A DNA stretch of 64,000 bases from Clostridium sp. AWRP. GTDB lineage: Bacteria > Bacillota > Clostridia > Clostridiales > Clostridiaceae. The position numbers and the translations under genes are program-made. The DNA is taken from assembly GCF_004006395.2 (NCBI RefSeq), contig NZ_CP029758.2, forward strand, positions 4,402,001-4,466,000. The letters run 5' to 3'. The notes beneath the pieces were generated by a model, which saw only the letters and a list, made by a program, of their open reading frames with translations, searched no databases and was not told the DNA's origin. This document shows, one piece after another, positions 42,170 to 50,774 of this stretch (position 1 is its first letter; each line of letters begins with the position of its first letter).

Positions 42170-44749
42170 CTTATTAAACTTGTCTGGAAATACGACTTTC
42201 TGCTCATCTTTCTCCCACTCATCCTCGAAAATATCCGGCGGAGCTATTGCCTCAAGTCCTAACTTCTTAATTTTTTTAATATCATATAAATCAAATTTTA
42301 TATTTACTTTATCAACTTTTATTTGTCTTTCTGACGGTTTTAACAAGTATCCTGCCATTTTAGTTTGCTTCTTAAAATCCTTTAGCTCCATAAGTGATTG
42401 TTTATTTCCAATATCCCTCATATAGGAGAAAATCTGATTATACATTTCGCTTGTCCTTATATATAAATTGCCGTCTTTACGTTGGACTGCCCTTTTTATA
42501 TTTTCATCAATAATCCTTCCATCACCTATAATTTGGTCATATAATGATAAAATCTTTTCAATCTCTGAAAGTGAATCGTCCATATCATCAAGTATCTCAT
42601 TCTTTATATTGGTAGCAACTGTGTTATTATAATTTTCAATTTCCTGCAAATCATGTTTACTAAGCAATACATTAAGTATGTCGATTCCAGTGCAAATATT
42701 GACTGCTGTATTTCGAGGCCTGTCTTTAATTCCTTTTATTTTGTCGGATTCGGCTTCTCTGATGTTTTTGTATTCTTCTACTGACATATTCAAAACAATA
42801 TCTACTAAGCTGCGCCCTAATTTATTTAAAATTTCTTGGTGGTTTATAATCCATTCCATGGCAGCGGCTTGCTCTTTTGTTCTTTGACTTTTTGAAAAAT
42901 AAACTATACATGACCTTTCATTAATCGCTTTTTCATTATTAACAAAAGTTTCCTCACCCGCAAGTATAAGCGGCCTCATGAGTGCAAGGACTGTATTACT
43001 TTTTAAATTTCTATTACCTCTATCAACTGTATGTCTGTCATAAGAATTTCTCAAAATTTCACTTATCATATTTTTCTTATAATCGTTCATTTTACTTGGC
43101 TTAAATTCTTCAAAGAGTAATGAATAATTTCCTTCACTTAAAGCTTTTTCCATAGCAAATGGCGTAGTTAGTGTGATTGACTTAATATCATCCTTCGGGT
43201 AGTTTAAGATAGCAGCAATAACATTTTCCATTACCGTACTTTTTCCACCACCACTTTCACCTGCTAATAGTAAATGATGAAAGCTGATATTTAATTCTAT
43301 GGCTTGGGCTATTGCAAAATTATTAATTATAGTACCTACAACTGAATAACTTATCCGTTTTGGAGCAAACTCAAATAAGTATTTCATAAGCTCCTGTAAT
43401 TCTTTCTTTTCTATAGATTTTATATTTATAATTTTAATAGCTGTACCACCATCACTTTTTATATTTGGATCTACCCCTTTATTTGAAATCATCCCATCTT
43501 TTGTGACAAGTTTAATCTCACCATCTTCAAGTACAAATCTGGTGCCTGAGTAAACTTTGGATTTTTCAAGAGCAAAGTATTTGTTTATCCATGCCTTTAA
43601 AGTCATTAAATCATCAACTTTGCCCTTAAATATAAGGTCCATAGAGCCAAGAAAATTTCTAAATGACTTTGGATCATCAAATACGCTTACATAATCCATT
43701 TTCTCAATTATGTTACCAAAAGATGTTTTTATGGACAGCTTTATGCCTTCTACATCTTCATTTACATACTTAATCGCTGTGGCATCAACTATATTGAAAT
43801 TAGTCAAATATATTTTTCTTTCATCCTCGCCCTTAAAAGTAGTTTTATAAATTCCAAAAGAATCCTGCTGCAACTCATATTTATTTTTTAAATCTAAGGA
43901 TCTATTAAAAGCATTTAACAAATCCTTTTTATCGTGTCCAACCTCTAACCAGTCTGTGACATCTTTGTTGTCTCCCATGGATTTTATACCCGGGAGGTTT
44001 ATAAATTTGAATGACTTTGCTGAACTGAATAGTTTTTTATATATGGACCACTTATATTTTTCTCCGGCTTCTCCTGTGTCACCACAAATGTATAAGTATG
44101 CATTTTCATACATAGACAAATCTTTTACATTTTTAACACTGGTAGCAACATAACCACTTCTTTTAAGCACAGAGTTAAGGTTATTTACATCTTTTTCACC
44201 TTCACATATAATTATTACTTTTCCATTTTTAATGCCTTGTATGGCTTGATATAGGTTATATGGAAGTTCATCACATCCACGCTTATTAATTACCTTACTG
44301 TCCTCAATATGATAGTAAGAAAGCCGTTTTTCGCCCTTATCGTTCTTGAATTTGGCTTTGAAGTATTCAATTTCGCCCTTATCATTGGTAAATGGAAATA
44401 ACCCTATGAGCTTATCTTTCCAGCCAAATTTCTTTATTTGCCAATCTATAAAACCCTGTACTTTTTCAGTCTGCTGCTCTTGAATACTTTTTTCAACTGT
44501 AAGCCCCAAATACTCCCGGGCTTGGTTATATGTCATGTTTTTAATTTTTTCTATAAAGTCTATTGCATCCCCTACTTCTCCACAACCAAAACATTTAAAT
44601 TTATATTTGTTTGCATCTGGAAAAAACTTAATAGATAGGGAAGGTGTTTTTTCATTATGGAAGGGGCACTTAATGTACCCCTGTCTATTAAAATGTTTTC
44701 CTATTTCTCTTTCTATTAATTCTTTTAAGTCTATGTCCTGCAGTTCCAC
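42164..44749 (-). CDS. Phage primase-helicase (CHC2 zinc finger, toprim, P-loop ATPase)
   Basis: An 861-residue replication protein. The N-terminus has a DnaG-type zinc finger (YIKCPFHNEKTPSLSIKF, then YKFKCFGCGEVGDAIDF, residues about 20-70). A toprim domain follows (KVIICEGEKDVNNL near 175, YLYICGDTGEAG near 220). The C-terminal half has a P-loop (LLLAGESGGGKSTVMENV near 501) and downstream DUF927-like helicase text (SLLFEEFKPSKMND). It primes and unwinds phage DNA. Its stop lies in the last GGTTAC repeat of the candidate origin. Confidence 0.88.
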   Translation of the reverse strand: MELQDIDLKELIEREIGKHFNRQGYIKCPFHNEKTPSLSIKFFPDANKYKFKCFGCGEVGDAIDFIEKIKNMTYNQAREYLGLTVEKSIQEQQTEKVQGFIDWQIKKFGWKDKLIGLFPFTNDKGEIEYFKAKFKNDKGEKRLSYYHIEDSKVINKRGCDELPYNLYQAIQGIKNGKVIIICEGEKDVNNLNSVLKRSGYVATSVKNVKDLSMYENAYLYICGDTGEAGEKYKWSIYKKLFSSAKSFKFINLPGIKSMGDNKDVTDWLEVGHDKKDLLNAFNRSLDLKNKYELQQDSFGIYKTTFKGEDERKIYLTNFNIVDATAIKYVNEDVEGIKLSIKTSFGNIIEKMDYVSVFDDPKSFRNFLGSMDLIFKGKVDDLMTLKAWINKYFALEKSKVYSGTRFVLEDGEIKLVTKDGMISNKGVDPNIKSDGGTAIKIINIKSIEKKELQELMKYLFEFAPKRISYSVVGTIINNFAIAQAIELNISFHHLLLAGESGGGKSTVMENVIAAILNYPKDDIKSITLTTPFAMEKALSEGNYSLLFEEFKPSKMNDYKKNMISEILRNSYDRHTVDRGNRNLKSNTVLALMRPLILAGEETFVNNEKAINERSCIVYFSKSQRTKEQAAAMEWIINHQEILNKLGRSLVDIVLNMSVEEYKNIREAESDKIKGIKDRPRNTAVNICTGIDILNVLLSKHDLQEIENYNNTVATNIKNEILDDMDDSLSEIEKILSLYDQIIGDGRIIDENIKRAVQRKDGNLYIRTSEMYNQIFSYMRDIGNKQSLMELKDFKKQTKMAGYLLKPSERQIKVDKVNIKFDLYDIKKIKKLGLEAIAPPDIFEDEWEKDEQKVVFPDKFNKK

Positions 44750-44786
44750 CTTCTCACCTCTTTTCTGATTGTAAGATACCTACGAA

Positions 44787-44927
44787 TTAGCCAATCTTGT
44801 GAATTATCTCAAATTCATTTACATCTTGAACATCCTCAATATCTTCAATCTCTTGATTTCCTTGAATATCTTCATTTATAAATGCTGTCATTGTTACTTC
44901 TGCTTTGACTTTTGCTTTATACTTCAT
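44787..44927 (-). CDS. Small acidic phage protein
   Basis: A 46-residue protein starting at 44927 behind GAGGAAATG. The N-terminus is basic (MKYKAKVKAEVTMTAF) and the rest is highly acidic (EDIQGNQEIEDIEDVQDV). The start overlaps the end of the ERCC4 nuclease gene by four bases. Function unknown. Confidence 0.6.
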   Translation of the reverse strand: MKYKAKVKAEVTMTAFINEDIQGNQEIEDIEDVQDVNEFEIIHKIG

Positions 44928-45520
44928 AACATTTCCTCTTTCGGGCTTATATCTGCATCCAATTCCTTTAAGAAGTTCCTAACACCATATTTAAGTGTTA
45001 AAAATATTTCTTCTCCTGAATCAGCTTTATTCACAAAACTTGTACCATTTAAAAATTGGTCTTGTAAACTTTTTAATCTAGCAATAAAAGATACTGGTTT
45101 ATACAAACTTCTATAATTGCCAGTTTTAATATTTTTCAATCCTCTTTCATCTTCTATAACTAAAAACATTTTTATACCTTTTTGTTTTGCTCTCCTAAGT
45201 TCTCTTACTAGTCTTATATCATCATGTGTATCTGTTTTATCAGATAAGTTGTTGGCAAGTTCATCAACTGAATTTTTTCTTTCAACTGCTACAGGAAAAT
45301 ATAAATCTCTGTATATTCCCATTTCAGGCCTTTTAGTTATTATTGCAGTATAATCACCTTCATCTATTTTTTTCTTTTTATATTTAATTTTTTTCTTATC
45401 AAAGTAATCTAAAATATGTTGATTTTTGTTTTCATGTTCTCTTGTATCATATAAAACCATGAAGTTCTCTTTTAATAACTTGTCAATATCTGTCTTTGAA
45501 AATTTATAATGTATTTGCAT
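44924..45520 (-). CDS. ERCC4-type structure-specific nuclease
   Basis: A 198-residue nuclease of the XPF/MUS81 (ERCC4) fold. The catalytic set is Asp25 (LYDTREHEN), Asp56 (DEGDYTAI) and Glu80-Arg81-Lys82 (FPVAVERKNS), the classic ERKxxxD neighbourhood. It would cut branched or flapped DNA during phage replication and recombination. It is coded with SSB, RecT and the SbcC-like ATPase. A short gene on the other strand and an inverted repeat separate it from ssb. Confidence 0.85.
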   Translation of the reverse strand: MQIHYKFSKTDIDKLLKENFMVLYDTREHENKNQHILDYFDKKKIKYKKKKIDEGDYTAIITKRPEMGIYRDLYFPVAVERKNSVDELANNLSDKTDTHDDIRLVRELRRAKQKGIKMFLVIEDERGLKNIKTGNYRSLYKPVSFIARLKSLQDQFLNGTSFVNKADSGEEIFLTLKYGVRNFLKELDADISPKEEML

Positions 45521-45539
45521 CTAATCGCCTGCCTTTATA

Positions 45540-45548
45540 TGTTATAAT
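45540..45548 (+). promoter_or_regulatory. Extended -10 promoter on the plus strand
   Basis: TGTTATAAT, a TGn-TATAAT element, 74 bases upstream of the short peptide gene and just before the left arm of its inverted repeat. No good -35 box is seen at the standard distance. Confidence 0.5.
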
Positions 45549-45554
45549 TATATT

Positions 45555-45737
45555 AGTTAATACCTTGAGAAAGGGCATTACCTTGGAAGACTCGGCAAAG
45601 CAACTAAAGGAGGGATGTTTTATGATAATCAATTCATTTAAAAACTTTGTAAAATTAGTTGCATTTGTTGGAATAAGTATCAATTTCGGAATTATTTCTC
45701 TAAGCTTTGCCAAGAGCTCTTTCTGAGGGTATTAACT
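45555..45737 (+). repeat. Inverted repeat enclosing a short peptide gene
   Basis: The 5' end of the predicted transcript pairs with its 3' end in three blocks, in matching order: AGTTAATACC (45555-45564) with GGTATTAACT (45728-45737), AGAAAG (45568-45573) with CTTTCT (45719-45724), and GGCAAAGC (45594-45601) with GCTTTGCC (45704-45711). The reading frame lies in the loop. Such end-to-end folding is a hallmark of type I toxin messages, but could also reflect a small insertion element. Confidence 0.65.
45622..45726 (+). CDS. 34-residue hydrophobic peptide, antisense to the phage operon
   Basis: A short gene reading opposite to its neighbours, in the gap between ssb and the ERCC4 nuclease. The ATG at 45622 lies 8 bases after a near-perfect AAAGGAGGG site. 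The peptide is a basic N-terminus (INSFKNFVK) plus one hydrophobic helix (LVAFVGISINFGIISLSFA) and a short KSSF tail. It could be a membrane-acting toxin, a secreted signal precursor with cleavage near SFA, or a chance frame in an insertion; the ribosome site, extended -10 and enclosing inverted repeat argue for a real gene. Confidence 0.55.
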   Translation: MIINSFKNFVKLVAFVGISINFGIISLSFAKSSF

Positions 45738-45750
45738 GAAATTTCATTTA

Positions 45751-46158
45751 TCAGAATGGTATATCCCCGTCGTCCTCAACTTCTACATAATCAGCATTAT
45801 TACTTTGTTGATTATTTTGACTTGAATTATTACTTACTTTATCTCCCCATTCTAAGAATTGAACCTCTTCTGCAATAACTTCAGTAACATATCTTTTAGT
45901 ACCATCTTTTGCCTCATAATTTCTTGTTTGAATTCTCCCTGCAATTCCTGCTAATTTACCTTTAGTTAAATAATTGGCAGCACTCTCAGCTTGCTTATTC
46001 CAAACCACTATAGGTACAAAATCAGCTTCCTGCTGTCCTTCTTTTTTAAACCTTCTATCAACTGCTAATGTAAACTTTGTTACTGCTGTCCCATTGCCGG
46101 GTAAAAACTGCAAGTCAGGATCTTTGGTTAATCTTCCTATTAAAATAACTCTATTCAA
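45751..46158 (-). CDS. ssb: Single-stranded DNA-binding protein
   Basis: A 135-residue SSB with an N-terminal OB fold (MNRVILIGRLTKDPDLQFLP, FTLAVDRRFKK, DFVPIVVWNKQAESAANYLT) and a Gln/Asn-rich disordered tail ending in the acidic tip DDGDIPF that binds partner proteins. It protects single strands during phage replication and recombination and stands 12 bases after the HD hydrolase gene. Confidence 0.95.
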   Translation of the reverse strand: MNRVILIGRLTKDPDLQFLPGNGTAVTKFTLAVDRRFKKEGQQEADFVPIVVWNKQAESAANYLTKGKLAGIAGRIQTRNYEAKDGTKRYVTEVIAEEVQFLEWGDKVSNNSSQNNQQSNNADYVEVEDDGDIPF

Positions 46159-46170
46159 TTAAAATCACCT

Positions 46171-46791
46171 CTAAGCTTTAAATGACATTTGCTTTGAATT
46201 TTCGCCAGGCTCAAAGTGCGTTTCTAAAATATAACTGGATTCCAAATCAGCCGTATGGAGTGCAACTCCAGCCTTACACATATTCCATGCATTACTTATG
46301 TTATTGTAATTTTGGCTTGGCTCATAACCACCCATATGCCACCTAATCATTAATATTTCTTCTTTGCTAAGTGGTATAAGTCGTTGCAATAAAGCAACGC
46401 TCTTTTCACCATGTCCACAAGGGAATAAGTCATTAACTCCATAAGCTGGCATCTTTCGCCAAACTGGTTTTTCTCCTACTCCTGCAATATTTACATTCTT
46501 GACATAAGTTGTATAAAAGTTAGTTTTACATATATCATGAAGCAACGCAGTAATTTTTACTGTATCGTCACTTAATCCAAAATCATATATTTTATTTTCC
46601 CTCTTAAATATTTCATACACATTCAAGCTATGTTCTGCCAAGCCTCCTTTATAATTACCATGGTATCTAGTAGAGGCAGGAGCTTCAAAGAAATCACTGT
46701 CTTCTAAATATTTAATAACTCTACTCATGCCTTTTCTTTCAGTACTATTCAATAATTCAACTATTTTATTTTTAATTTCTTCCAGTTTCAT
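46171..46791 (-). CDS. HD-domain phosphohydrolase
   Basis: A 206-residue metal-dependent hydrolase with the HD motifs: His54 in GGLAEHSLNVYE, His85-Asp86 in ITALLHDICKT, and a later CGHGEKSVALL and RWHMGGYE. Phage proteins of this kind stand in replication regions, but the substrate (nucleotide or cyclic nucleotide) is unknown. It lies between RecT and SSB with 13-base and 12-base gaps and shares their transcript. Confidence 0.8.
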   Translation of the reverse strand: MKLEEIKNKIVELLNSTERKGMSRVIKYLEDSDFFEAPASTRYHGNYKGGLAEHSLNVYEIFKRENKIYDFGLSDDTVKITALLHDICKTNFYTTYVKNVNIAGVGEKPVWRKMPAYGVNDLFPCGHGEKSVALLQRLIPLSKEEILMIRWHMGGYEPSQNYNNISNAWNMCKAGVALHTADLESSYILETHFEPGENSKQMSFKA

Positions 46792-46804
46792 TTTTTACTC
46801 CTCT

Positions 46805-47749
46805 CTAAAATGGATCTATATCATCATTTTCAGTATTTTCCTCTGGTGCTTCATCAACTGGTTCAACATCTATAACATGCTTATATTCTTCAAGGGCTTT
46901 TGACAACTCATTTGCACTATCATAAGTTAGCTTTCTAAGGCTTGCCCCATGTTCATTAGCAAATGTTTCAAGCTTGCTTATATCTGCTTCTCTGCCTTCA
47001 CCTTCTACTAATCCTTTTTGTTCTCCAAGCTGCATAATATATTGTTTTTGTTCTTTTTGAGCTGGCTTTGGTGGATCTGGCATTTCGTTCTCTTTTTCAA
47101 GTTCCTTTTCTGGATCTACTGGTTCTGTCTCTAGGTCCTTATCATTAATATCCATTTCTTCAGCTACATATAATCCTTCAAAATCTTCTGGATACGCTTC
47201 TCTAAGTGCTTGTACTAAAGCTACTTTTCTTATCATTGTAGCTGGCCTTTTGGTCCAATTTGAATTAGTAGACCCATCTGATTTGGTACCTATATATTCA
47301 TCAAGTGTGACAGTAATTTCAGTAGGAAATTTTTTATTTTTCCTGTATGCTTTAGCCCATCCACCGACCAATTTTTCTTGACCTTTAAGGTAGAATGTTC
47401 CACTTCTCTGTTCAATTTCTTTCTTAAGATTTATTACTATTACTCCTGCTTCGTGCCCTTCACTATCTGGATTCCTTGATTCTCTTTTAGTAAATGTATC
47501 TTTCCCAACTATCATAGTAGCCGGCTTATTACCATATTTGACAAGGTATGCCTCTCTTAAAAACGGATTCAATTTTTGGCCCTTACATAATTGAAGGAAA
47601 ACACCTACTTCTTCATTTGTAACTTTTGTTGGATCTCCTGATACTAAATATTTCTTCACTATAGAAGACGTTAATTTTACCTTGCTGCCATTAACCTCAT
47701 ATTCAACCCTGGTCATTGCTTGAACTTCATCATTATTTAATCCTTGCAT
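46805..47749 (-). CDS. recT: RecT-type single-strand annealing recombinase
   Basis: A 314-residue annealing protein. The core matches phage RecT (VGVFLQLCKGQKLNPFLREA, YLVKYGNKPATMIVGKDTF, ATMIRKVALVQALREAYPED) and a long acidic C-terminal tail follows. It pairs homologous single strands in recombination-dependent phage replication. The usual RecE exonuclease partner is absent; the upstream SbcC-like ATPase and the ERCC4 nuclease occupy that role by context. Its start overlaps the ATPase stop by one base (TAATG). Confidence 0.9.
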   Translation of the reverse strand: MQGLNNDEVQAMTRVEYEVNGSKVKLTSSIVKKYLVSGDPTKVTNEEVGVFLQLCKGQKLNPFLREAYLVKYGNKPATMIVGKDTFTKRESRNPDSEGHEAGVIVINLKKEIEQRSGTFYLKGQEKLVGGWAKAYRKNKKFPTEITVTLDEYIGTKSDGSTNSNWTKRPATMIRKVALVQALREAYPEDFEGLYVAEEMDINDKDLETEPVDPEKELEKENEMPDPPKPAQKEQKQYIMQLGEQKGLVEGEGREADISKLETFANEHGASLRKLTYDSANELSKALEEYKHVIDVEPVDEAPEENTENDDIDPF

Positions 47750-49428
47750 TATTTAAGTACCTCCACCTCTAATTTTTTATTTTCAACAACTCTAGCTATT
47801 AGCATTTGTGTATTTAATTCTTGTATTTGTGTAATACTTTCAGCATTATCAACGAATACTGGAAAATGTAAATCTAGCATATTGGCTATAAAATTACTCA
47901 TTTCAAGACCTGCTTTAATCTTTTCTGCATTAGATAGCTTATTGAATTCTCTACCTTCATAAAGAATCTTAAAATCATCTTTAAGCTCACCATCTTTATT
48001 TAATTTCTCAAATTGGAGCTTAACCTTATCTAAATATTTACCTATCATTTCAGACTGTTTTTTTAACTTTATAGAGTTGTATTGTTTACCTGCATCTATA
48101 ACAACTTTTAATTCTGCTATCTTAAGTTTAGAATTTTCAATCTCTTTTTTAGATTGTTCTACCTCATACTCAATCTTTTCATTCTGCTTTAACAGAGAAT
48201 CTATATTTGCATTATGAATTAAAACTTGCGTTTCTTCTTCTTTAAGTTCTGACAATCTATTTCTCATTACTTGCAACTTTTCTTCATTCTCTTTATTAAT
48301 TTCATTTGTTTTATTTCTTAATTCTTCTATTTTTTTATCTATAACCTCAAGCTGCTTACCAATTAAACTTTTCCACTTTGCAGATGCTTGACTGTTCTTC
48401 TCTGTAATTTTTTGATTTTCACTTGAAATTTTATCTATCTCAGCCTTTTTAGATTTACCTTCCTGAAGTACTTCTTGTAAATTGTTACTTAAACTTTTTC
48501 TTATTGTTTCATTAATATCTATTTCATTACCGCACTTACCGCATTTCACTATATTTTTACCTAAGTTGTCTATCTTCACTTTGATATCTTTATATTGTTT
48601 TAATAATGAGTCTTTTTGAGCTTTCATAATGGATATATCTGTTGTTTGTTGGGTTCCTTGGAATCCTAATGATAATTCAACTTCTAAATTTTGTCTTTCT
48701 TTTTCAAAATCTTTTATCTTAGGATCTTCAGGTAATATTTTTATAGTCTCTATTTTTGATTTAAGACTATTTAATTCCTTATCATCAAATACTTTCTTTC
48801 CTGGAATTTCTATAGGCTTGGATCCTTCAACAACACCTTCACAAAATATAATATTTTCTTCCTGCTCTTTCAGCTCTGCCCTTTTATCACTTAAAAATGT
48901 TTCAGGTACCTTAAATTTATTTTTTACTAATTTCTCTTTTAAAAAGTCTCCAAGTTCTTGAAATATCTCTTCCTTATCTATAGGTTTTAATATGCTGCTT
49001 AATAAACTCTTTGCATTTTTAGGTGCTAACTCTGGAAAATAATAAGGATTAAATATGCTTAAAAAAATATCTTTATTCTTATATAAATCCTTTGTTAAAT
49101 CATTATTAGTTATCTTATCTTCATTCCAATAAATTTCGGTACTAGACCCTTTCTTTCTTCTTATTAATGTTTGTGCTTGGCCATCTAATTCAAATTCCAG
49201 CACAACTTCAGTTAATTTAGGTTTTTTATCATTTACAAGTTTGGTAGTAGCCTTTTCATTTCCACTTATATCACAACCTGTCATGCACCAAACTATTGCA
49301 TCACCTATACTTGATTTTCCAAGTCCATTGTCTCCAGTTATCTCAGTTCTATATCCTAGTGGAAACTCTACTTCTTTTAAATAACCCTTAAATCCTTTGA
49401 TCGTAATTTTACTTATTTCTAATTTCAT
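47749..49428 (-). CDS. SbcC/Rad50-like ATPase with zinc hook
   Basis: A 559-residue SMC-type ATPase. Residues 1-150 have the nucleotide-binding start with Walker A GDNGLGKSS (32-40). Two long coiled coils (about 160-290 and 310-460) flank a CxxC zinc hook (KCGKCGNE, near residue 295), as in Rad50. The C-terminal part has a signature-like SNAEKIKAGLEM and a Walker B-like FPVFVDNAES. It is small for SbcC, as usual in phages. It probably processes DNA ends with a nuclease for RecT. No SbcD-type phosphoesterase gene is next to it. Confidence 0.85.
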   Translation of the reverse strand: MKLEISKITIKGFKGYLKEVEFPLGYRTEITGDNGLGKSSIGDAIVWCMTGCDISGNEKATTKLVNDKKPKLTEVVLEFELDGQAQTLIRRKKGSSTEIYWNEDKITNNDLTKDLYKNKDIFLSIFNPYYFPELAPKNAKSLLSSILKPIDKEEIFQELGDFLKEKLVKNKFKVPETFLSDKRAELKEQEENIIFCEGVVEGSKPIEIPGKKVFDDKELNSLKSKIETIKILPEDPKIKDFEKERQNLEVELSLGFQGTQQTTDISIMKAQKDSLLKQYKDIKVKIDNLGKNIVKCGKCGNEIDINETIRKSLSNNLQEVLQEGKSKKAEIDKISSENQKITEKNSQASAKWKSLIGKQLEVIDKKIEELRNKTNEINKENEEKLQVMRNRLSELKEEETQVLIHNANIDSLLKQNEKIEYEVEQSKKEIENSKLKIAELKVVIDAGKQYNSIKLKKQSEMIGKYLDKVKLQFEKLNKDGELKDDFKILYEGREFNKLSNAEKIKAGLEMSNFIANMLDLHFPVFVDNAESITQIQELNTQMLIARVVENKKLEVEVLK

Positions 49429-49443
49429 CTTCTCTACCTCCCC

Positions 49444-49668
49444 TTATCTACCTGTATACTTGCAATTAATCATTTGGCTACCTATTTCAACATCTAGGTC
49501 ATTTTTCCCATGTATCCATACACTTATTAGCTGACAACTTGGATCTATCTTGAAATTAAGCTCTTTAACAAGCTTATTAGCTAAAAACTCAATTTTATTT
49601 TGTTCAGGAATCTTATTAAACTTAATCTCAAGTCTATATTTCCAAAACTTAAATAGTTTTTTAAACAT
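49444..49668 (-). CDS. Small phage protein, unknown
   Basis: A 74-residue protein, basic at the start (MFKKLFKFWKYRLEIKF) and beta-rich at the end (LISVWIHGKNDLDVEIGSQM). GGAGG precedes its ATG. It lies just upstream of the SbcC-like gene. Not recognised. Confidence 0.55.
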   Translation of the reverse strand: MFKKLFKFWKYRLEIKFNKIPEQNKIEFLANKLVKELNFKIDPSCQLISVWIHGKNDLDVEIGSQMINCKYTGR

Positions 49669-49719
49669 TCCATTACCTCCATATTTGGTTTATTTTTCTC
49701 ATATGCTCCTTTGAACCTT

Positions 49720-50220
49720 CTATTTTTCAATTTCTTGGTCTTTTTTAACCCTAGGTAACTTATCTTCCAGTTCTCGCTTAACTACAGGTACACCAACTAA
49801 TTTAACAAAAACTCTAGTTCTTGGAGTACTGAACCATGTGAACCCTTTGTCATTTAGCTTTTTCTCAAGTTTTAAAAAAGCCATTCTTTTGTTACTAGCT
49901 CTTGAGTATAGCTGAAAGTTTTCGCAATTCTCCACATACACAAGATACAAACAGTCACCAGCTTGACTTTCTATTTCTGAATTAATTAGATTATTAACAG
50001 TTACATCTAACGTTTTGGCCAAACACTCAATTTCATCAAGTCTTATACGATATTGGACAGCCTCAATTTTACGCAATCTACTTAATTTTATTCTTGCTTC
50101 TTTAGCTAGTTCTCCTTGAGTTAATCCCAACTCTTTTCTTCTATTAACAATATTTATTGCAATATCACAATAAAAATCGTATCCTATTTTTTCTAAAATA
50201 TCGTCTTCATAAAATTTCAT
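49720..50220 (-). CDS. XRE-family regulator with C-terminal domain
   Basis: A 166-residue protein with an XRE HTH (IVNRRKELGLTQGELAKEAR, then IKLSRLRKIEAVQYRIRLDE, about 25-85) and a C-terminal beta-rich half of unknown fold (DCLYLVYVENCENFQLYSRA). I use the ATG at 50220, 7 bases after GGAGG; the TTG two codons earlier is too close to that site. It may control the early operon, but it lies well away from the CI/Cro switch. Confidence 0.7.
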   Translation of the reverse strand: MKFYEDDILEKIGYDFYCDIAINIVNRRKELGLTQGELAKEARIKLSRLRKIEAVQYRIRLDEIECLAKTLDVTVNNLINSEIESQAGDCLYLVYVENCENFQLYSRASNKRMAFLKLEKKLNDKGFTWFSTPRTRVFVKLVGVPVVKRELEDKLPRVKKDQEIEK

Positions 50221-50278
50221 TTTCAAACCTCCATTGACTTATTTTCAATCCTATATTAAGATTGAACTATCGAATTTT

Positions 50279-50446
50279 TTATTTTTGACCCTCTGCAAAG
50301 GGTTCTTTTTTTACTTCAAAACTAAGATTGCAGGCACTATTTGTGCTCTTACAAGCATTAGGACAATTTTTATTCTTTGTACAATAAATACAACATAAAG
50401 CTTCTTTTAACCCCCTTGGACATCTTTCAACCTTACAGTAAATCAA
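50279..50446 (-). CDS. Cysteine-rich small phage protein
   Basis: A 55-residue protein with eight cysteines in pairs (YCKVERCP, LCCIYCTKNKNCPNACK), probably binding zinc. It resembles cysteine-rich small proteins common in clostridial phage early regions. It starts with TTG within the stop of the preceding gene (ATTGA overlap) behind GAGGGTGATG. Confidence 0.65.
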   Translation of the reverse strand: MIYCKVERCPRGLKEALCCIYCTKNKNCPNACKSTNSACNLSFEVKKEPFAEGQK

Positions 50447-50631
50447 TTTATCATCACCCTCTTTATTACCTTATAAGCTCTTAGAACTATACGAGATACT
50501 TCATCTAAGTTTGTCCTCTTACCAAATTTAATGCGGTTTTCTCTTATATCATCTGTAGTCATTTTTAAAATTTCTTTAAACTCCCGGTCGCTTACTTCAA
50601 GGCCCCCATTCTCAAATAATTTTCTTAACAT
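50443..50631 (-). CDS. Small helical phage protein
   Basis: A 62-residue, mostly helical, basic protein (EFKEILKMTTDDIRENRIKF, EVSRIVLRAYKVIKRVMIN). AAAGGAGG precedes the ATG; it overlaps the genes on both sides, showing a coupled cluster. Family unknown. Confidence 0.6.
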   Translation of the reverse strand: MLRKLFENGGLEVSDREFKEILKMTTDDIRENRIKFGKRTNLDEVSRIVLRAYKVIKRVMIN

Positions 50632-50774
50632 GACCTGGCCTCCTTTAATATTTGGGCTATATGGTTTTGTGGAACTCCTGTACTCAGGCTTATGCTCCTG
50701 TACGATTCTCCCTGCTTTCTAAGCTGGATCACTTCCTTTCTCATTTTCTTTGTTACTCGACCAAACTTTTTCAA
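50625..50774 (-). CDS. Small HTH protein
   Basis: A 49-residue basic protein with a resolvase/Hin-like HTH (KEVIQLRKQGESYRSISLST, then GVPQNHIAQILKEA). It starts at a TTG that overlaps the preceding stop (ATTGA) behind AAGGTG, and its own stop overlaps the next ATG. Probably a DNA-binding regulator; could be the second half of a split HTH protein. Confidence 0.6.
   Translation of the reverse strand: MKKFGRVTKKMRKEVIQLRKQGESYRSISLSTGVPQNHIAQILKEARSC

Noticed and set aside
45496..45726. A 76-residue plus-strand frame starting at 45496
   Set aside because: Its start lies upstream of the promoter-like element and has no ribosome site; only the 34-residue frame from 45622 has good signals.
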